From Sceloporus undulatus (taxonomy: Eukaryota; Chordata; Lepidosauria; Squamata; Phrynosomatidae): a stretch of DNA of 64,000 nt. This document shows positions 1 through 9,828 of the stretch, piece by piece. The stretch lies in the NCBI RefSeq assembly GCF_019175285.1, contig NC_056522.1, forward strand, positions 235,562,494 through 235,626,493. The letters run 5' to 3'. The notes beneath the pieces were generated by a model, which was not told where the DNA came from, did no database searches, and saw only the letters and a list, made by a program, of their open reading frames with translations. Within the stretch, counting starts at the first letter, position 1. Every line of letters starts with the position of its first letter. The position numbers were made by a program, and so were the translations under genes.

Positions 1-42
1 TTGTGTGCCTTCAAGTTGTTTTCAAGTTGTTAAGCCCATCAA
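1..42 (-). repeat. SINE tail fragment
   Basis: The first bases read as the reverse complement of the tail of the tRNA-derived SINE found elsewhere in the window (a 'cttgaaggcacacaa' ending). Only the tail is inside the window. Confidence 0.5.
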
Positions 43-1384
43 ACCTAGTGGAACCTAGTTTTGAGCTAAGTAAATACTGGAAATGTTATTGTTTTAATTC
101 ACTGATGGTTTGGTTGCATGTTAACAAATATTTTGCCTTTTCTATTTCTGCTTGCCACCTTGAGTATTTTTTTCTTTAAGATAGGCAGGCTGTAAATGTA
201 ATAAATAAAGAAATCTAAAATGTTATTTTTAAAAGAAAAAGATTCAGAATACCAGATTAAATACAGTCTGTATGAGCAGGAAAGGTTGAGCTGATGTACA
301 GGAGAAAACACTTAGGCTGCAGACAAATAAAGAACTTTAGTCTTCCCAACGGACTATCTAGTAATCTTTCATAAATGATAAAATAAGTCAATGCAACTCA
401 AATTGTGTATTCTGCCTCTATAGTCAGTGATGTGAGCTGATGATTTGATGCTGCAGCCGTTTCTTTATCTTTACTCTCCAACATGTCAACCTTGTTGAAA
501 AACCAATTTTATATGACTTATCTCTTATAGGTTGTACTCTTGCCAAGATGCTGGAAATGTTAGCTGTGTGCTGTCACCCTTTATGTTCAACAATGTTCCT
601 ACATGATGAACATTTGATCTTTGATCATCACCCTTCTGCGTGCTGTTGAGACAGCTATTCTGTTACAGTGTGCTTAAAATCTGGCAGCAATGAGAAACCT
701 TAATGGTCAAGCTACAAAGGTAATGGGATGAAAATTAACACTAGACAAATTCAATAAGTGTGCCATAATACAGCTTGGGTCATTCAAAGAATGCAGTCAA
801 GCTACTGTGTTAAAGCAAAATATGGATTTTTAATATTACATGTCAGCTTCTGAAAAGCCAAAAGAGGATTGTTCTCCTTTCAAATTATGGTGTCCTATCT
901 CCTTGATCAAAATGACATAAAGAGATTTTAAAAAATGATTTAGGTCATATGTGTAAATTCAAGTCAGTAGCAAAATTTGGGAGACAGAACCTTCTCATAA
1001 GGTGATGTTGGACTCTTATGTATATGAAGCAAGGCATTTATATATTTGGGTTAAAGCTGCAATCCTGTAACAATTACCTGGGAGTAGGTCCTATTGAACT
1101 CAATGGCTCTGTTGAACTCAAATGGATGGCTATATTTGAGCCAAGTCCAAAAAACAAACAAATGAAATTAATAAGCAAAGTAAGATCTTAAAAAGAGCTA
1201 TGTTTTGATTCAGCAATTCACTGCCAGAAAAACCTATTAGGAACCAAAGTATAGAGTTGCTTCATCAAAGTGACTTTTCACCACATATGTAATTATTATG
1301 CAAGTCAGCTCATTGATTGATCAGTCCTTTGCAAGCTAAATTAGCAAAACCTCAACTTCAAGGCTAAATTAGCAGGATTCTTTC
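43..1384. other. Intergenic DNA without a recognised gene
   Basis: AT-rich sequence with no spliced or open frame that I recognise. A short stretch near 1045-1130 (containing 'gggagtaggtcctattgaac') resembles a dispersed reptile repeat seen weakly again near 24720, 33765, 35850 and 43360. Nothing else is supported. Confidence 0.5.
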
Positions 1385-1735
1385 ATTATCCAAACTCTTT
1401 TTGTCATTGGCCTCAACCAATGGTGATCCTATGAATGAGCCAATTCCAAGACACCCTATCCTCAGTGTTTCTGTTAAGGTCATGCAGACTTAGGGCTGTG
1501 GCCTCAACTGAATCTATCCACTTGTAATTCAGTCTTCCTTGTTTCCTTCTTCTTTGCCTTCTACCATACCAAGCATTATTGTCTTTTATAGTGAATCATG
1601 CCTTCTCATGATGTGTCGAAGTATGACAGCCTCAGTCATCTTGACTTCTAGGGACAGTTCAGGCCTGATTTGTTCTAGGACCCAATTATTTATCATTTTT
1701 AGCTGTCCACGCTATCCACAGACTTCTGTATTAGG
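1385..1735 (-). mobile_element. RTE-clade (BovB-like) LINE fragment
   Basis: The sequence is a diverged relative of the better RTE copy at 9979-10440. Both contain the reverse complement of the reverse-transcriptase C-terminal tail ('ccttctcatgatgtg', 'cctcagt', 'cttgacttctaggga'). It is 5'-truncated and decayed, with no long frame. The clade is assigned through the neighbouring copy's protein. Confidence 0.6.
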
Positions 1736-2141
1736 GTAATATCTGTTTTAGGTAACCTCCAAAAAGTTTCAGGATGATGCCTGATGAACTTCCCTGAAAG
1801 CTTGCAAAATATTTTGCATGCCTTATTACCTTAATATGGAGTTTGGATTTTGTTGTTTGGTCACCCTGGCTACATCTGTGTTCTTTCAAGGTACAGAGGA
1901 TACATAATTCAATGTTATGTGCCTTTTTGCTGTGTTTTTGGATATTTATCATTGACAGTATCTCACTATTAAAGCATCTGATCTGTTCACAGAAAATTCC
2001 AGGTTTATTCCCCTAACATCTTCAGGATGAACTGGGGAACCCCTCTTTTGAGACCTTGGAGAGCTGCTATGGACAACATAAATGGGTTGGGAGCATGATT
2101 CAGTGTAAGATAGGCATTATTCAGACCGGTGTTTTGCACTG

Positions 2142-2330
2142 GCCTGGATTCATGCTAGGGTTGTGCGAGGGCGGTGCCACCGCACGCCCCGAAACCCTAG
2201 CATGTACAGTGGCATCAAAATGGCGCTGCCCTGTCTACATGGATGCCGCCATTATGATGTGATGGACGCATAGTGTCCTCATGTCACGTTGTGCTTGCGA
2301 CATCACGAGTGCGCCATTTGCTTTTGCAAT
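2142..2330. mobile_element. GC-rich TIR-element fragment with hairpin
   Basis: A CpG-rich island in AT-rich DNA. It holds a 12-bp perfect inverted repeat (catgctagggtt / aaccctagcatg) around a nested stem (gcggtgccaccgc). Downstream text (gatggacgcatagtgtcc, gcttgcgacatcacgagtgcg) resembles the interior of the 14047 and 19673 elements. I read it as a decayed member of that group. The adjacent 2331-2595 segment, with 'cacaagtgggaatgggcccc' at its end, may be a second DNA-transposon fragment. Confidence 0.45.
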
Positions 2331-2636
2331 AGATTGATTTTGCGATCAATTCTATCCCCACCCCCCACCCCAAAATAAGGTTCCCCTGTGAGAAAGGAGT
2401 TGGGTGTGTGTGAAGAGCTGTCACCTTCCCTGGCTCCTCCAGTGGGAATGACAAGCGTTCTAGCTAAAAAAGTGGTTCCAAACAAGGTCCCTTTCATAGT
2501 CTGAACGAGTGGCCTTTTAGAACCGCTTTCATTAACAGAGTGGAGCCAGGTTCCAATGCTGATTTTTCCACAAGTGGGAATGGGCCCCAAATGGTGTCAA
2601 TCTGGATTATTTAGGTAGTGCAGATACAGCCCTCAT

Positions 2637-2775
2637 GGTAAGAGCTATTCAGCTGTGAAATAGCTTGCTTCACAATGTGGTAGGTTCTACTTTTTTTAGT
2701 TTTTAAAACAGAGATTAGAAATTTTAAAATAGGGATTAGTAGTGGGAGTTGGATGGCCTTTCTTACATTTGTCGA
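2637..2775 (+). mobile_element. CR1 LINE 3'-end fragment (old)
   Basis: It matches the layout of the CR1 tails at 47284 and 54801: 'agagctattcagctgtgaa', then 'gtggtaggttct', then 'aaaacagagattaga', then 'ggatggcc'. It is strongly diverged and has no coding frame. Confidence 0.5.
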
Positions 2776-2787
2776 ACTGCCATCAGT

Positions 2788-3118
2788 TTTATAGAATCAT
2801 CATTGGAAGGGGTCACAGGGGCCATCAAGTCAGTTCTTGATGCCCCTGCTCAGTTCAGAATCTCCAGCTAAAGCATTCACAGGAGGTAGCTGTCCAACCT
2901 CTTTGAAGATGTTCAGTAAAGGAGACACTAACACCTCTCTAGGTAATTAGTTCCATTGCTCTGCTCTTATTCTCAAAAAGTTACTTTTAATTTTCAATCA
3001 AAATCTACCCTCTTTTATCTTAAAACAATTAAACCTGCTCCCACCTACAGGCGCAGCAGAGAATAAATCTGCATCCTCCTCTCTGTAGCAGCCCTTGAGG
3101 TATTTAAAGAGGACCCAT
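2788..3118 (-). mobile_element. CR1 LINE 3'-end fragment (old)
   Basis: This is the reverse complement of the CR1 tail: it starts with 'atagaatcat' (the terminal ATTCTATG repeat reversed) and runs through 'ccatcaagtcagttcttgatgcccc', split here as two recognisable blocks, then 'ggtagctgtccaacctc', to 'gaggtatttaaaga'. It faces the + strand copy just upstream. Confidence 0.65.
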
Positions 3119-3965
3119 CTTTAACTTTGACAGATGTGAGACTGGCAAAAATAAGATACCACAAATTGCACTTATTGGTTTCTGCTTGCTGTAGGCCAAG
3201 AGCTTCAGGGGGAAAAATATAGTAACTAAGTATACACCTTGTGGTCTATGGCAAATTCATATGTACTTACTGAAATACAACAGCTAATTAGTCATGGTGT
3301 GATTCATGCAGTGTTACTGGGGCACAATGATTTTTTTGGCTTCTTACCACATACATAGCACTCAGCAAGGAGGGCAATATTTTCCTGAGATGTATGCCCT
3401 TGGTCCCATGCATGCCGTTCCTTTTTACATATATTTTGTACCAATTTGTAAGGATGATTGCTCAGATTTTGGGGGATATTAATTAGCTCAACACACCAAT
3501 ATCGGGCTCCTTACAAATACCCTTTTTGGGGCCAGATCCCAGCCTCTATACCAACGGACCAGAGCTTCCAGGAACTGACACAAAGCCAAAGTCTTTGAAT
3601 TTTAAGTTAGTTTATTGATACACAGGGGGCCACACACTCACACACATACATTCATTCATGCAATCACTTAAGGCTAATAGAAGAAAGGGAGGAAAAGTGA
3701 AGAGTGAACACAAGGCCTTCTAATGGTAGATACTTGCCTGAGATGGTTTCCTTGGAATCAAGGTAGATGCAGCAACACCATGAAGGGAGATAGGGAAAGG
3801 GGTACATGTACCCATGCCAGGAGAAGCAGACTGACAGAGTGCCTGCCTGCCAGCCAACAACGTGGAACCCAGAACAAAGGAAAAACTGAACCTTAAATAG
3901 GTTCCTAGTCACATACTCAGCGGAGGTTGTTGTCCTACATCAAAGCAAAACCAAATTTACACATC
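3119..3965. other. Unassigned intergenic sequence
   Basis: There is no recognisable gene. The stretch 3600-3640 (ttagtttattgatacacagg) looks like the edge of an old insertion, but I cannot assign it to a family. Confidence 0.3.
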
Positions 3966-4125
3966 ACTCGATCCCTGGTGGCGCAGTGATTAAATGCCTA
4001 TATTGCAGCCACTCACTCAAAACCATAAGGTTGCGAGTTCAAGACACTGAATAAACCACTTAGACACTGCTTTGGCGGTATGAAGCGGTATATAAATGAA
4101 GCTTGTTTGTTTTGTTTGTACATAT
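3966..4125 (+). mobile_element. Sauria-type tRNA-derived SINE
   Basis: A tRNA-like head carries an A-box-like block (tggcgcagtgattaaatg) and a B-box-like block (ggttgcgagttcaag). The 3' tail 'gaagcggtatataaat' is the BovB-like tail typical of Sauria SINEs, followed by a TGTT-rich end. It is a retroposon, not a working tRNA gene: no acceptor stem is visible. Confidence 0.7.
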
Positions 4126-5307
4126 ATTTTTGAAATTGTTGAGGATCAAACAGGTGGAAAGCAGACCAAACCAACATCATGTACACTTTTAACTTAGTCT
4201 AAATGAACATAGTAAAATTGGATCCCACAGTTTGACAATCAATTGTACAACAGGCAGCAAGGCCTTATTGTTCTGCAACTATCTATTATTATATCCTCAC
4301 CCAACAAATCAAATTTAAGCGAGAAGGCCATGTGTGCATTTGTAGAATGACTAGCTATATACTAGGACCAAACATATGCAACCTCCAAAAAAGTGCAAAT
4401 GGCTGCTGTGCATAACTCTTTGTACACTAGCTTTGTATCCCAACAGGATTCTGGCTCCAGTGTTTTTGTGGTTACACATGAAGTGATTTTGAGACAGGCT
4501 GTGATCTACCATAATTCCACTGAGTTAAGTGACTGAATCATGCCAGAATCTGGCTGATTAATCCACAAGATGTGTATAAGCTTCTGAGATGCAATTATCG
4601 CATGTGTGACAGTGTCTAGCCTCAGGGAAGACTGATGTCCAAGAATGCTTATCTTTACTAGAAAAGGTCAGATCACCTTAGGAAAAGAATTTTCTTATCC
4701 TGCAACAAATCTACAAACAGCAGCTCAAAATAGCAAACAGAATAATAAATATATAATCTTCACAACTGCAAGCACCCAGAAGAAACACACATTTCTAAAA
4801 TGGTACGTCTTTTATTTGATAATTATCTAATTAAATCAATTAAAGGTAGAGTTACATTAGTCATTTCTGCTTTAGCAATAAACTGAAAATACTGAGCATT
4901 TGGTCTTTGAGATAGGAATATATGATGAAAACAAAACAATGCTTCTTTCCAAAAGCAACCTACATGAATATTAATTCCTCAGTTATTATTTTTTATTTTG
5001 ACTGGTTTAAAATATTGCATTATAACACTGAGAACATTCTGTGAATATATTTACACTTAAGGATTACTATTTTATTTACTTCTTAGCAGTACAGTATCTT
5101 TTTCAGCATATGGAGTGTTTCCTAGAGGCTGATTGGAAGAAAAGTTCCACTTTCATATATTTATTCACCATCCTTCTCTGAGAGGATCTGAGAAGAAAAG
5201 GAAACACATGGAAATGGTATCAACAACCATACTATAAACCTTGGGCGCAAGAAAACCATTATTCCCAAATGGAGGTTTCCTCCAACTTCAGTGGGTTGGA
5301 TGAATTC
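4126..5307. other. Intergenic, no gene seen
   Basis: AT-rich sequence with no convincing exon, RNA gene or classified repeat. Confidence 0.5.
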
Positions 5308-5318
5308 TACATGATTAA

Positions 5319-5356
5319 ATCGCTTCTCGGCCTTTTGGCTAAGATCAAGTGTAGTA
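5319..5356 (+). pseudogene. 3'-truncated U2 snRNA retropseudogene
   Basis: Positions 5319-5356 match the first 38 nucleotides of vertebrate U2 snRNA without a mismatch as I recall that sequence, from 'atcgcttctcggcc' to 'caagtgtagta'. The match stops abruptly. The insert is bounded by two identical 13-bp copies of TACATGATTAAAT (5308-5320 and 5355-5367), which overlap the first two and last two U2 bases. That is the signature of LINE-driven reverse transcription of the U2 5' end. There is no snRNA promoter element, Sm site or 3' body, so it cannot make U2. Confidence 0.93.
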
Positions 5357-5367
5357 CATGATTAAAT

Positions 5368-6470
5368 ATAGATAAATTTTCCTTTTGCATTTTTACTTTT
5401 TAAAGAAAAAAAGTATTCAAGCAATTACTTTATTCACTGGACAGGACAAAGGGCAGGATGATGATACCTCTCCACATTCCAAGTACAGAAACTGAGTACA
5501 TGTGCTGGGGTTAAAGGCACAGTACTCCCGTGAAAGTGAAAAAAGTACAAATAACACCCTCCCCTTTTTTTAACCTGAGAGGACACCTCCCTAGGTCCTC
5601 CATTGCAACTCTATGGCCACTATCCGGCAGATGTTGAACACAGAATTGCACTGGAGGACCTACAAATGCCTATAGAAGTGTATTCTTTGGAAATCTAGGT
5701 CCTCCAGTGTGACTCCATGGTCCACTTCTGGCAGAGTCATGCTGAAAGATCTATACATTCCTAGAAACCATATTAATCAAATCTGCAAATAATCAAATCC
5801 ACAAATAATCAGATCTGCAAATGTGTAGAGCCAAATGTGTTTACTTCATTGGCGGTATGCTGATGCTCCCTCTTGAGTGCTCAGGGCAGGCTGATCATTT
5901 ACAACTGTTCTGCAATATTTCAAGTGTGATTAACTTTCCTATCTGCATCTATTTGTTTCACAACAGTAGTAGCCATCCTGTCTTTCATCCTGATTTCACC
6001 CAGTTAAGAATTTATTCTGCTCTGTTTAAATTTCAATTTGTCAAGTAGCAGCAGCAGCAGCAGCAAAAACAACAACCACCACAACACTTGGGCATTTTTT
6101 GTAAAGCTTTTAACTTGGCAAACACAGGTAATCCAAGGATCCACTGTTATGAGGCAAACAAGCAGGGCAATCATAAGTATCCACTCCCAAGATTGTACTT
6201 ATTGACCAATGGAAAGTCCTGCCAGATCTAAGAAAATGTACATAACATTGAGGTGTAAATACAAAGCTGGAAAATAAGGAACCAAGGTAAGAGTTATGAC
6301 CTACTTTTTAATGAAGCAAGCAATTTCCAATCTGTACATCTCAGGAACTCTTGCTTGTCATGCAATCAGGTAAAAAGCAACACCCGCTGACATGTTCACT
6401 ATTTTGGTTCACAGTGTTCTCCAAAAACAAAGGAAAGCAATGATACTGTGGCAACTCTTCACTTGTTGCT
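5368..6470. other. Intergenic, no gene seen
   Basis: No exon is recognised. A short (CAG)n run lies near 6049-6066. The segment 5580-5740 holds a partly repeated motif around 'ggtcctcca' that I cannot assign. Confidence 0.4.
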
Positions 6471-6524
6471 GTTGTTGTTGTGTACCTTCAGGTCATTTCA
6501 GACTTATGCCAACTCTGGATGCCT

Positions 6525-6632
6525 CTACACCAGTGGTCCTCCATTTGTTTTGGACCTCCACTCTTAGGATTCTTGGCATTTGACCATGCTGATTGGGAGT
6601 TGAAGTCCAAAACATCTGGAGGAACCACTGAT
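6525..6632. mobile_element. Short TIR MITE (hAT-like, CAGTGGT ends)
   Basis: It begins 'accagtggtcctccatttg' and ends 'catctggaggaaccactg', so the ends are imperfect inverted repeats. The interior has the common 'ttggacctcc...ggagttgaagtcc' stem. It is related in style to the copies at 8484-8982. Confidence 0.55.
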
Positions 6633-6633
6633 T

Positions 6634-6712
6634 TAGTTGTGAACCGCTTAGAGACTGCATAGGTGGCATGAAGCGGTATATAAATAAATCTGCTATTGCT
6701 ATCTACACTGTA
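6634..6712 (+). mobile_element. Sauria SINE / BovB-type 3' tail
   Basis: 'gtgaaccgcttagagactg' then 'gaagcggtatataaataaa' and 'tgctattgctat' match the tail of the SINE at 3966-4125. The tRNA-like head is missing. Confidence 0.6.
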
Positions 6713-6717
6713 GCAAG

Positions 6718-6941
6718 TCATTGGGCCCTTGGTATCTGCTGGGGTTTCGTTCCAGGGCTCCCTGTGGATACCAAAATCTGTGGATGCTCAAATCCCATTA
6801 AATATAGTGGCATAGTGAAACGGTATTCCGTATATAAAATAGCAAAAACAAAGTTTGCTTTTACAATTCACACACACACACATTCAAGCTGTGGATGCTT
6901 GAATTGTGGATAAAAAGTCAGTGGATACCGAAGGCTGACCG
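6718..6941 (-). mobile_element. Tigger/pogo-like MITE
   Basis: The reverse complement starts 'cggtcagccttcggtatcc' and ends near 'gataccaagggcccaatga'. This is the layout of the Tigger-like MITEs at 13292 and 41758 (internal 'ggatgcttgaa', 'caatgggacttgagcat' relatives). The left edge is decayed; the right edge abuts a TA dinucleotide. Confidence 0.6.
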
Positions 6942-7163
6942 TAACACAGTCCCCCCCCCGACTTATGGTAACCCTGAGGAGAGGGGGTTTGCCATGGCCA
7001 TATTATCCAATATTAGAAGCACTAATATTTGGGGAAGGCAGACTGCTGCTGACAAACAGGCAAGACTCTGGGCTTCCCCTCCTGCCTCAGAGTAGAAGCA
7101 ACCTTCCTTCCAGAAGACAGGCAGGTGGTTGATTGGTTGGTGAACTTCACCTACCATCAACCT

Positions 7164-7810
7164 ACCTCAGCCATGGTGACCAGAAGGCCTCCTTTTCCAG
7201 GGCATGTCCTCCATTTCAACCTTCTGTCCAGGAAGAATGCCAAAACATCTTCCATTTTGAGCACGGCCAAGAAGCATGCACTTATATTTATATGAGTGTT
7301 TTTAGCTTTTGTTTTCTATCCAGGAGGAATTCCCAAAACGTCCTCCATTTTGAGCATGGTCAAGCAGCATTAATTTACATTTATGTGTGCTTTTCTTTCC
7401 TAATGGCCTACATATTTTGCTTGAGTGTCCTACATGTTACGGTACCGTGTCCTCCTTTGTAGTTGTGACATCTGCTCACTCTGCCAGATGTCCTTGCCGC
7501 AAAGGAAGAGGACAAGGTTATGCGAAATGGAGGGCATTCAAGGAAAAATTGAAGGACATGACCCAATAAAAGCCAGAGACACTCATAGAAATATAAATCC
7601 ATGCTTTTTAGTGCTGCTCAAAATGGAGGACAGTTTGGACTTCCTCCTTGCCAGAAATTAAAAGGTAAAAACACTTATATAAATGAAAATCCATGCTTCT
7701 TGGTCATGCTCAAAATGGGGGAGGGTTTGGGAATTCCTCTTGGAGAGAAGCCTGTAACTATTGTGGGACATGTACTGGGAAAGGAGGGTGCTCTGCTATG
7801 GCTGAGGCGG
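7164..7810. mobile_element. Foldback inverted-repeat element beside candidate promoter
   Basis: The left arm (about 7164-7310: cctcagccatgg, tttccagggcatgtcctcc, gagcacggccaagaagcatg) returns inverted in the right arm (about 7665-7810: gcttcttggtcatgctcaaa, gggacatgtactgggaaag, atggctgagg). The two arms are about 110-140 bases each. Internal copies of 'cctccattttgagca' add direct repeats. It could be one foldback element or two oppositely oriented copies of one MITE. Open frames here are by-products of the repeats. Confidence 0.6.
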
Positions 7811-7845
7811 TTGGAAGGCACCAGCCACTCTCTAAGTCTATTGCT

Positions 7846-7911
7846 GGACTTCATCTCCCAGAATTCCCGGCCGCTGGCCAAGCTGAGCGAGGCGTCTGGG
7901 AGTTGGAGTCC
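7846..7911. mobile_element. Small hairpin MITE remnant
   Basis: GGACTTCATCTCCCAGA at 7846-7862 pairs with TCTGGGAGTTGGAGTCC at 7895-7911 (15 of 17 positions). The loop is CpG-rich. It lies about 130 bases upstream of the GC boxes. Confidence 0.55.
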
Positions 7912-7964
7912 ACAACCCTTGCTGTCTTTGAGGTTCAGTGGAAGAGTCAGGTGCCCTGGCTGTC

Positions 7965-7987
7965 GTTGTTGTTGTTGTTGTTGTTGT
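7965..7987. repeat. (GTT)n microsatellite
   Basis: A clean run of GTT triplets directly precedes the GC-box cluster. Confidence 0.9.
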
Positions 7988-7989
7988 CA

Positions 7990-8330
7990 AGGGCCTGTGC
8001 GGCGGGGAAGGCGGGGCCTGGGAGGCAGGCAGGGGCGGGACAAGATGGCGGAGGCAGAGTGAGTAGCCCAGGATGGCGGAGGGAGAGCAGGCTCAGGGGC
8101 TGGAGGAGGAGGAGGGCAGCATTGGTGGACTTACTCAGGGCAGAAGGGGTGCAGGGAGGTTGTGGGAAGGGGTTACATGGGGGAATGTGGGGAGGCAACA
8201 TGGATATCTTGGGGAGGAGGACTGCAGAAGGCTATGTGGTTGTGGTCGTTGTTGTTGGGCGCCTTGTGGCGACCCTAAGGCAGCCTTTCTTGGAGAAGGG
8301 GGAGAGTTTTCCTCCTCTTCAGGGATGGCC
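7990..8330 (+). promoter_or_regulatory. INSIG2: CpG-rich candidate promoter, probably INSIG2
   Basis: This is one of the few GC-rich, CpG-containing segments upstream of the INSIG2 coding exons that is not clearly a transposon. It holds three GC-box-like motifs (8001-8007 ggcgggg; 8011-8018 gcggggcc; 8032-8039 ggggcggg) and no TATA box. A YY1-like 'caagatggcggagg' follows at 8041, a common arrangement just downstream of TATA-less start sites. A perfect GTGAGT donor follows at 8059. Mammalian INSIG2 is known to use alternative noncoding first exons, including a liver-specific one, so a second promoter may lie nearer exon 2. The link to INSIG2 is inference from position and strand. Confidence 0.5.
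8030..8058 (+). other. INSIG2: Candidate noncoding exon 1 of INSIG2
   Basis: A short leader following the GC boxes would end at AGA|GTGAGT (donor GT at 8059-8060). It contains an ATG (8045) that meets a stop after five codons if unspliced. Spliced to the exon at 22014, it would give a 5' UTR and an intron of about 14 kb. The start site is not visible in the sequence and the exon assignment is unproven. Confidence 0.35.
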
Positions 8331-8483
8331 CTTGCGGTCTCCTCCAGCCCTGTTATGGTTCTTGTATGACTGCCTTGCAAATGGGGCATGCATTCTGACA
8401 TTTACTTATGTTGTTGTTGTTTTTGTTGTTACAGCAGACCCCAACATTAGGAAGAAGAAGGAAGTCGCCGGGAAATGTTAAGT

Positions 8484-8620
8484 CAGTGGTCCCCAAACTG
8501 TGCCCTTGAAGGGATTTTGGACTTCAGCTCCCAGAATTCAAAACTATTGGGCCAACGTGGCTGAGGCTTCTGGGAAATGAAGTCCAACGTCTCTACAAGG
8601 GCACAGTTTGGGGAGCATTG
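8484..8620 (+). mobile_element. CAGTGGTCCCCAAACTG MITE, copy 1
   Basis: 137 bp with terminal inverted repeats: CAGTGGTCCCCAAACTGTGC at the left and the inverse 'gcacagtttggggagcattg' at the right. The interior is an imperfect palindrome (cttcagctcccagaattc / cttctgggaaatgaag). The ends and size suggest a hAT-type nonautonomous element. No clear target duplication is seen. Confidence 0.75.
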
Positions 8621-8648
8621 GTCTACTTCCTCAGATGCATTTGGAGTC

Positions 8649-8785
8649 CAGTTGTCACCAGACTGTGCTCTTGAAAGGATTTTGTATCTCAGCTCCCAGA
8701 ATCCAGGACTGTTGGGCCAACATGGCTGAGGCTTCTGGGAAATGAAGTCCAACGTCTCTACAAGGGCACAGTTTGGGGGTCACTG
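8649..8785 (+). mobile_element. CAGTGGTCCCCAAACTG MITE, copy 2
   Basis: Again 137 bp, in the same orientation as copy 1 and starting 29 bases after it. The left end has decayed to CAGTTGTCACCAGACTGTGC; the right end reads 'gcacagtttgggggtcactg'. Most internal blocks are identical to copy 1, which points to a local duplication or serial insertion. Confidence 0.75.
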
Positions 8786-8826
8786 GGTTCCAGTCACACT
8801 TTCTCAGCCTCAGGGGAAGGCAAAGG

Positions 8827-8836
8827 NNNNNNNNNN
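8827..8836. other. Assembly gap (10 N)
   Basis: Ten unknown bases lie between MITE copies 2 and 3. The local repeats probably explain the gap, and the true length is unknown. Confidence 0.99.
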
Positions 8837-8846
8837 TATAATAAGC

Positions 8847-8982
8847 CAGTGGTCCCCCAACTGTGCTCTTTAAGATATTTTGGACTTCATTTCCCAGAAG
8901 CCTCAGCCACGTTGACCAATAGTTTGTGATTCTGGGAGCTGAAGTCCAAAATCCCTTAAAGAGCACAGTTTGGAGACCACTG
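8847..8982 (-). mobile_element. CAGTGGTCCCCAAACTG MITE, copy 3
   Basis: 136 bp, CAGTGGTCCCCCAACTGTGC to 'gcacagtttggagaccactg'. Its interior runs opposite to copies 1 and 2 ('ttcatttcccagaagcctc' comes first). Confidence 0.75.
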
Positions 8983-9177
8983 CCTTAACATTTCTTGGAG
9001 ACCTTCTTCTTCCTAATTAACGACTGCCTTTCAAATGTGACATGTAAACTGATATTATGTGGCTTTTGTTGTTGTGTGCTTTCAAGTTGTATCCAACTTA
9101 ACAGCAGACCCTAAAGCAACATTTCTTCCTAATTAACGACTACCTTGCAAATGTGACATACAAACTGATACAATGTT

Positions 9178-9385
9178 GTTGTTGTGGGCCTTCAAATTGT
9201 TTTCGGCTTAGTTTTCTTCTTGGCAAGTTTTTTTCAGAGAGAGGGTTTTGCCCTTGCCATCTTCTGAGGCTGAGAGAGTATGACATGCTCAAGGTTACTC
9301 ATTGGGATTCCATGACCAAGCAGGGACCCGAACCCTGGTCTCCAGAGTCGTAGTCCAATGCTCCAACCATGACACCACACAGTAT
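9178..9385 (-). mobile_element. tRNA-derived SINE with (CAA)n tail
   Basis: Read on the minus strand it has the head 'gtgtggtgtcatggttgg', a 'gagaccagggttcgggtccc' block resembling a B box, the body 'tgagtaaccttgagcatgtc' and a GTTGTT (CAA reversed) end. Further decayed tails of the family sit at 6471, 8244, 8410 and 9066. Confidence 0.75.
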
Positions 9386-9478
9386 AGAAGGCCATACTGT
9401 TTATTTGTTTATTGGATTTAAAATCTTGCTTTCCTCCCAACGTGGGAGTCATACCACTCCTTTCCCCTAGGCCACATG

Positions 9479-9640
9479 GGTCAGTGCTGTGGAATCCTGG
9501 GATTTGTAGTTTGTTGTGGCACCAGAGCTCTCTGGCAGGAATGGCTAGATAGCTCATGAAAGTCCAAATCCCAGAACTCCATAGCATTCAGCTAGGGCAG
9601 TTAATATAGGATCAAACTGCTTTATTTCTGCAGTGTGCTC
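9479..9640. mobile_element. Old copy of the 'TTTCTGCAGTGTG' MITE
   Basis: It carries 'gtggaatcctgggatttg', 'gcaccagagctctctggc', 'gggcagttaat' and 'ctttatttctgcagtgtg', the block order of the intact relative at 16268-16472, with one end lost. Confidence 0.55.
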
Positions 9641-9689
9641 TGTGTGAGACAACAAGGCAGGCAGCCATCCATAGTTATCATGCTGTAGT

Positions 9690-9698
9690 CTAGCAGTG

Positions 9699-9748
<50 letters not shown>

Positions 9749-9749
9749 G
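9690..9749. repeat. (TC)n-(TA)n compound microsatellite
   Basis: A run of TC dinucleotides passes directly into TA dinucleotides. Confidence 0.95.
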
Positions 9750-9828
9750 TAGAATAAATTAAACAATGTCAAATCATTAATAAACAAATAATTCATTTAT
9801 TTCCATTATATCAATGTGCAAAAGCCCT

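Noticed and set aside
3966-4060. tRNA gene
   Set aside because: The A- and B-box-like blocks belong to a SINE; no acceptor stem or anticodon arm can be drawn.
1-8000. CCDC93, the neighbour of INSIG2 in mammals
   Set aside because: I searched for its exons on the minus strand and recognised none. In mammals it is tens of kilobases away, so it may simply lie outside the window.
7601-8481. Frames of 153 and 262 codons over the CpG-rich segment
   Set aside because: They run through the foldback element, the (GTT)n run and the SINE tail without family similarity. Openness follows from repeat and GC content.
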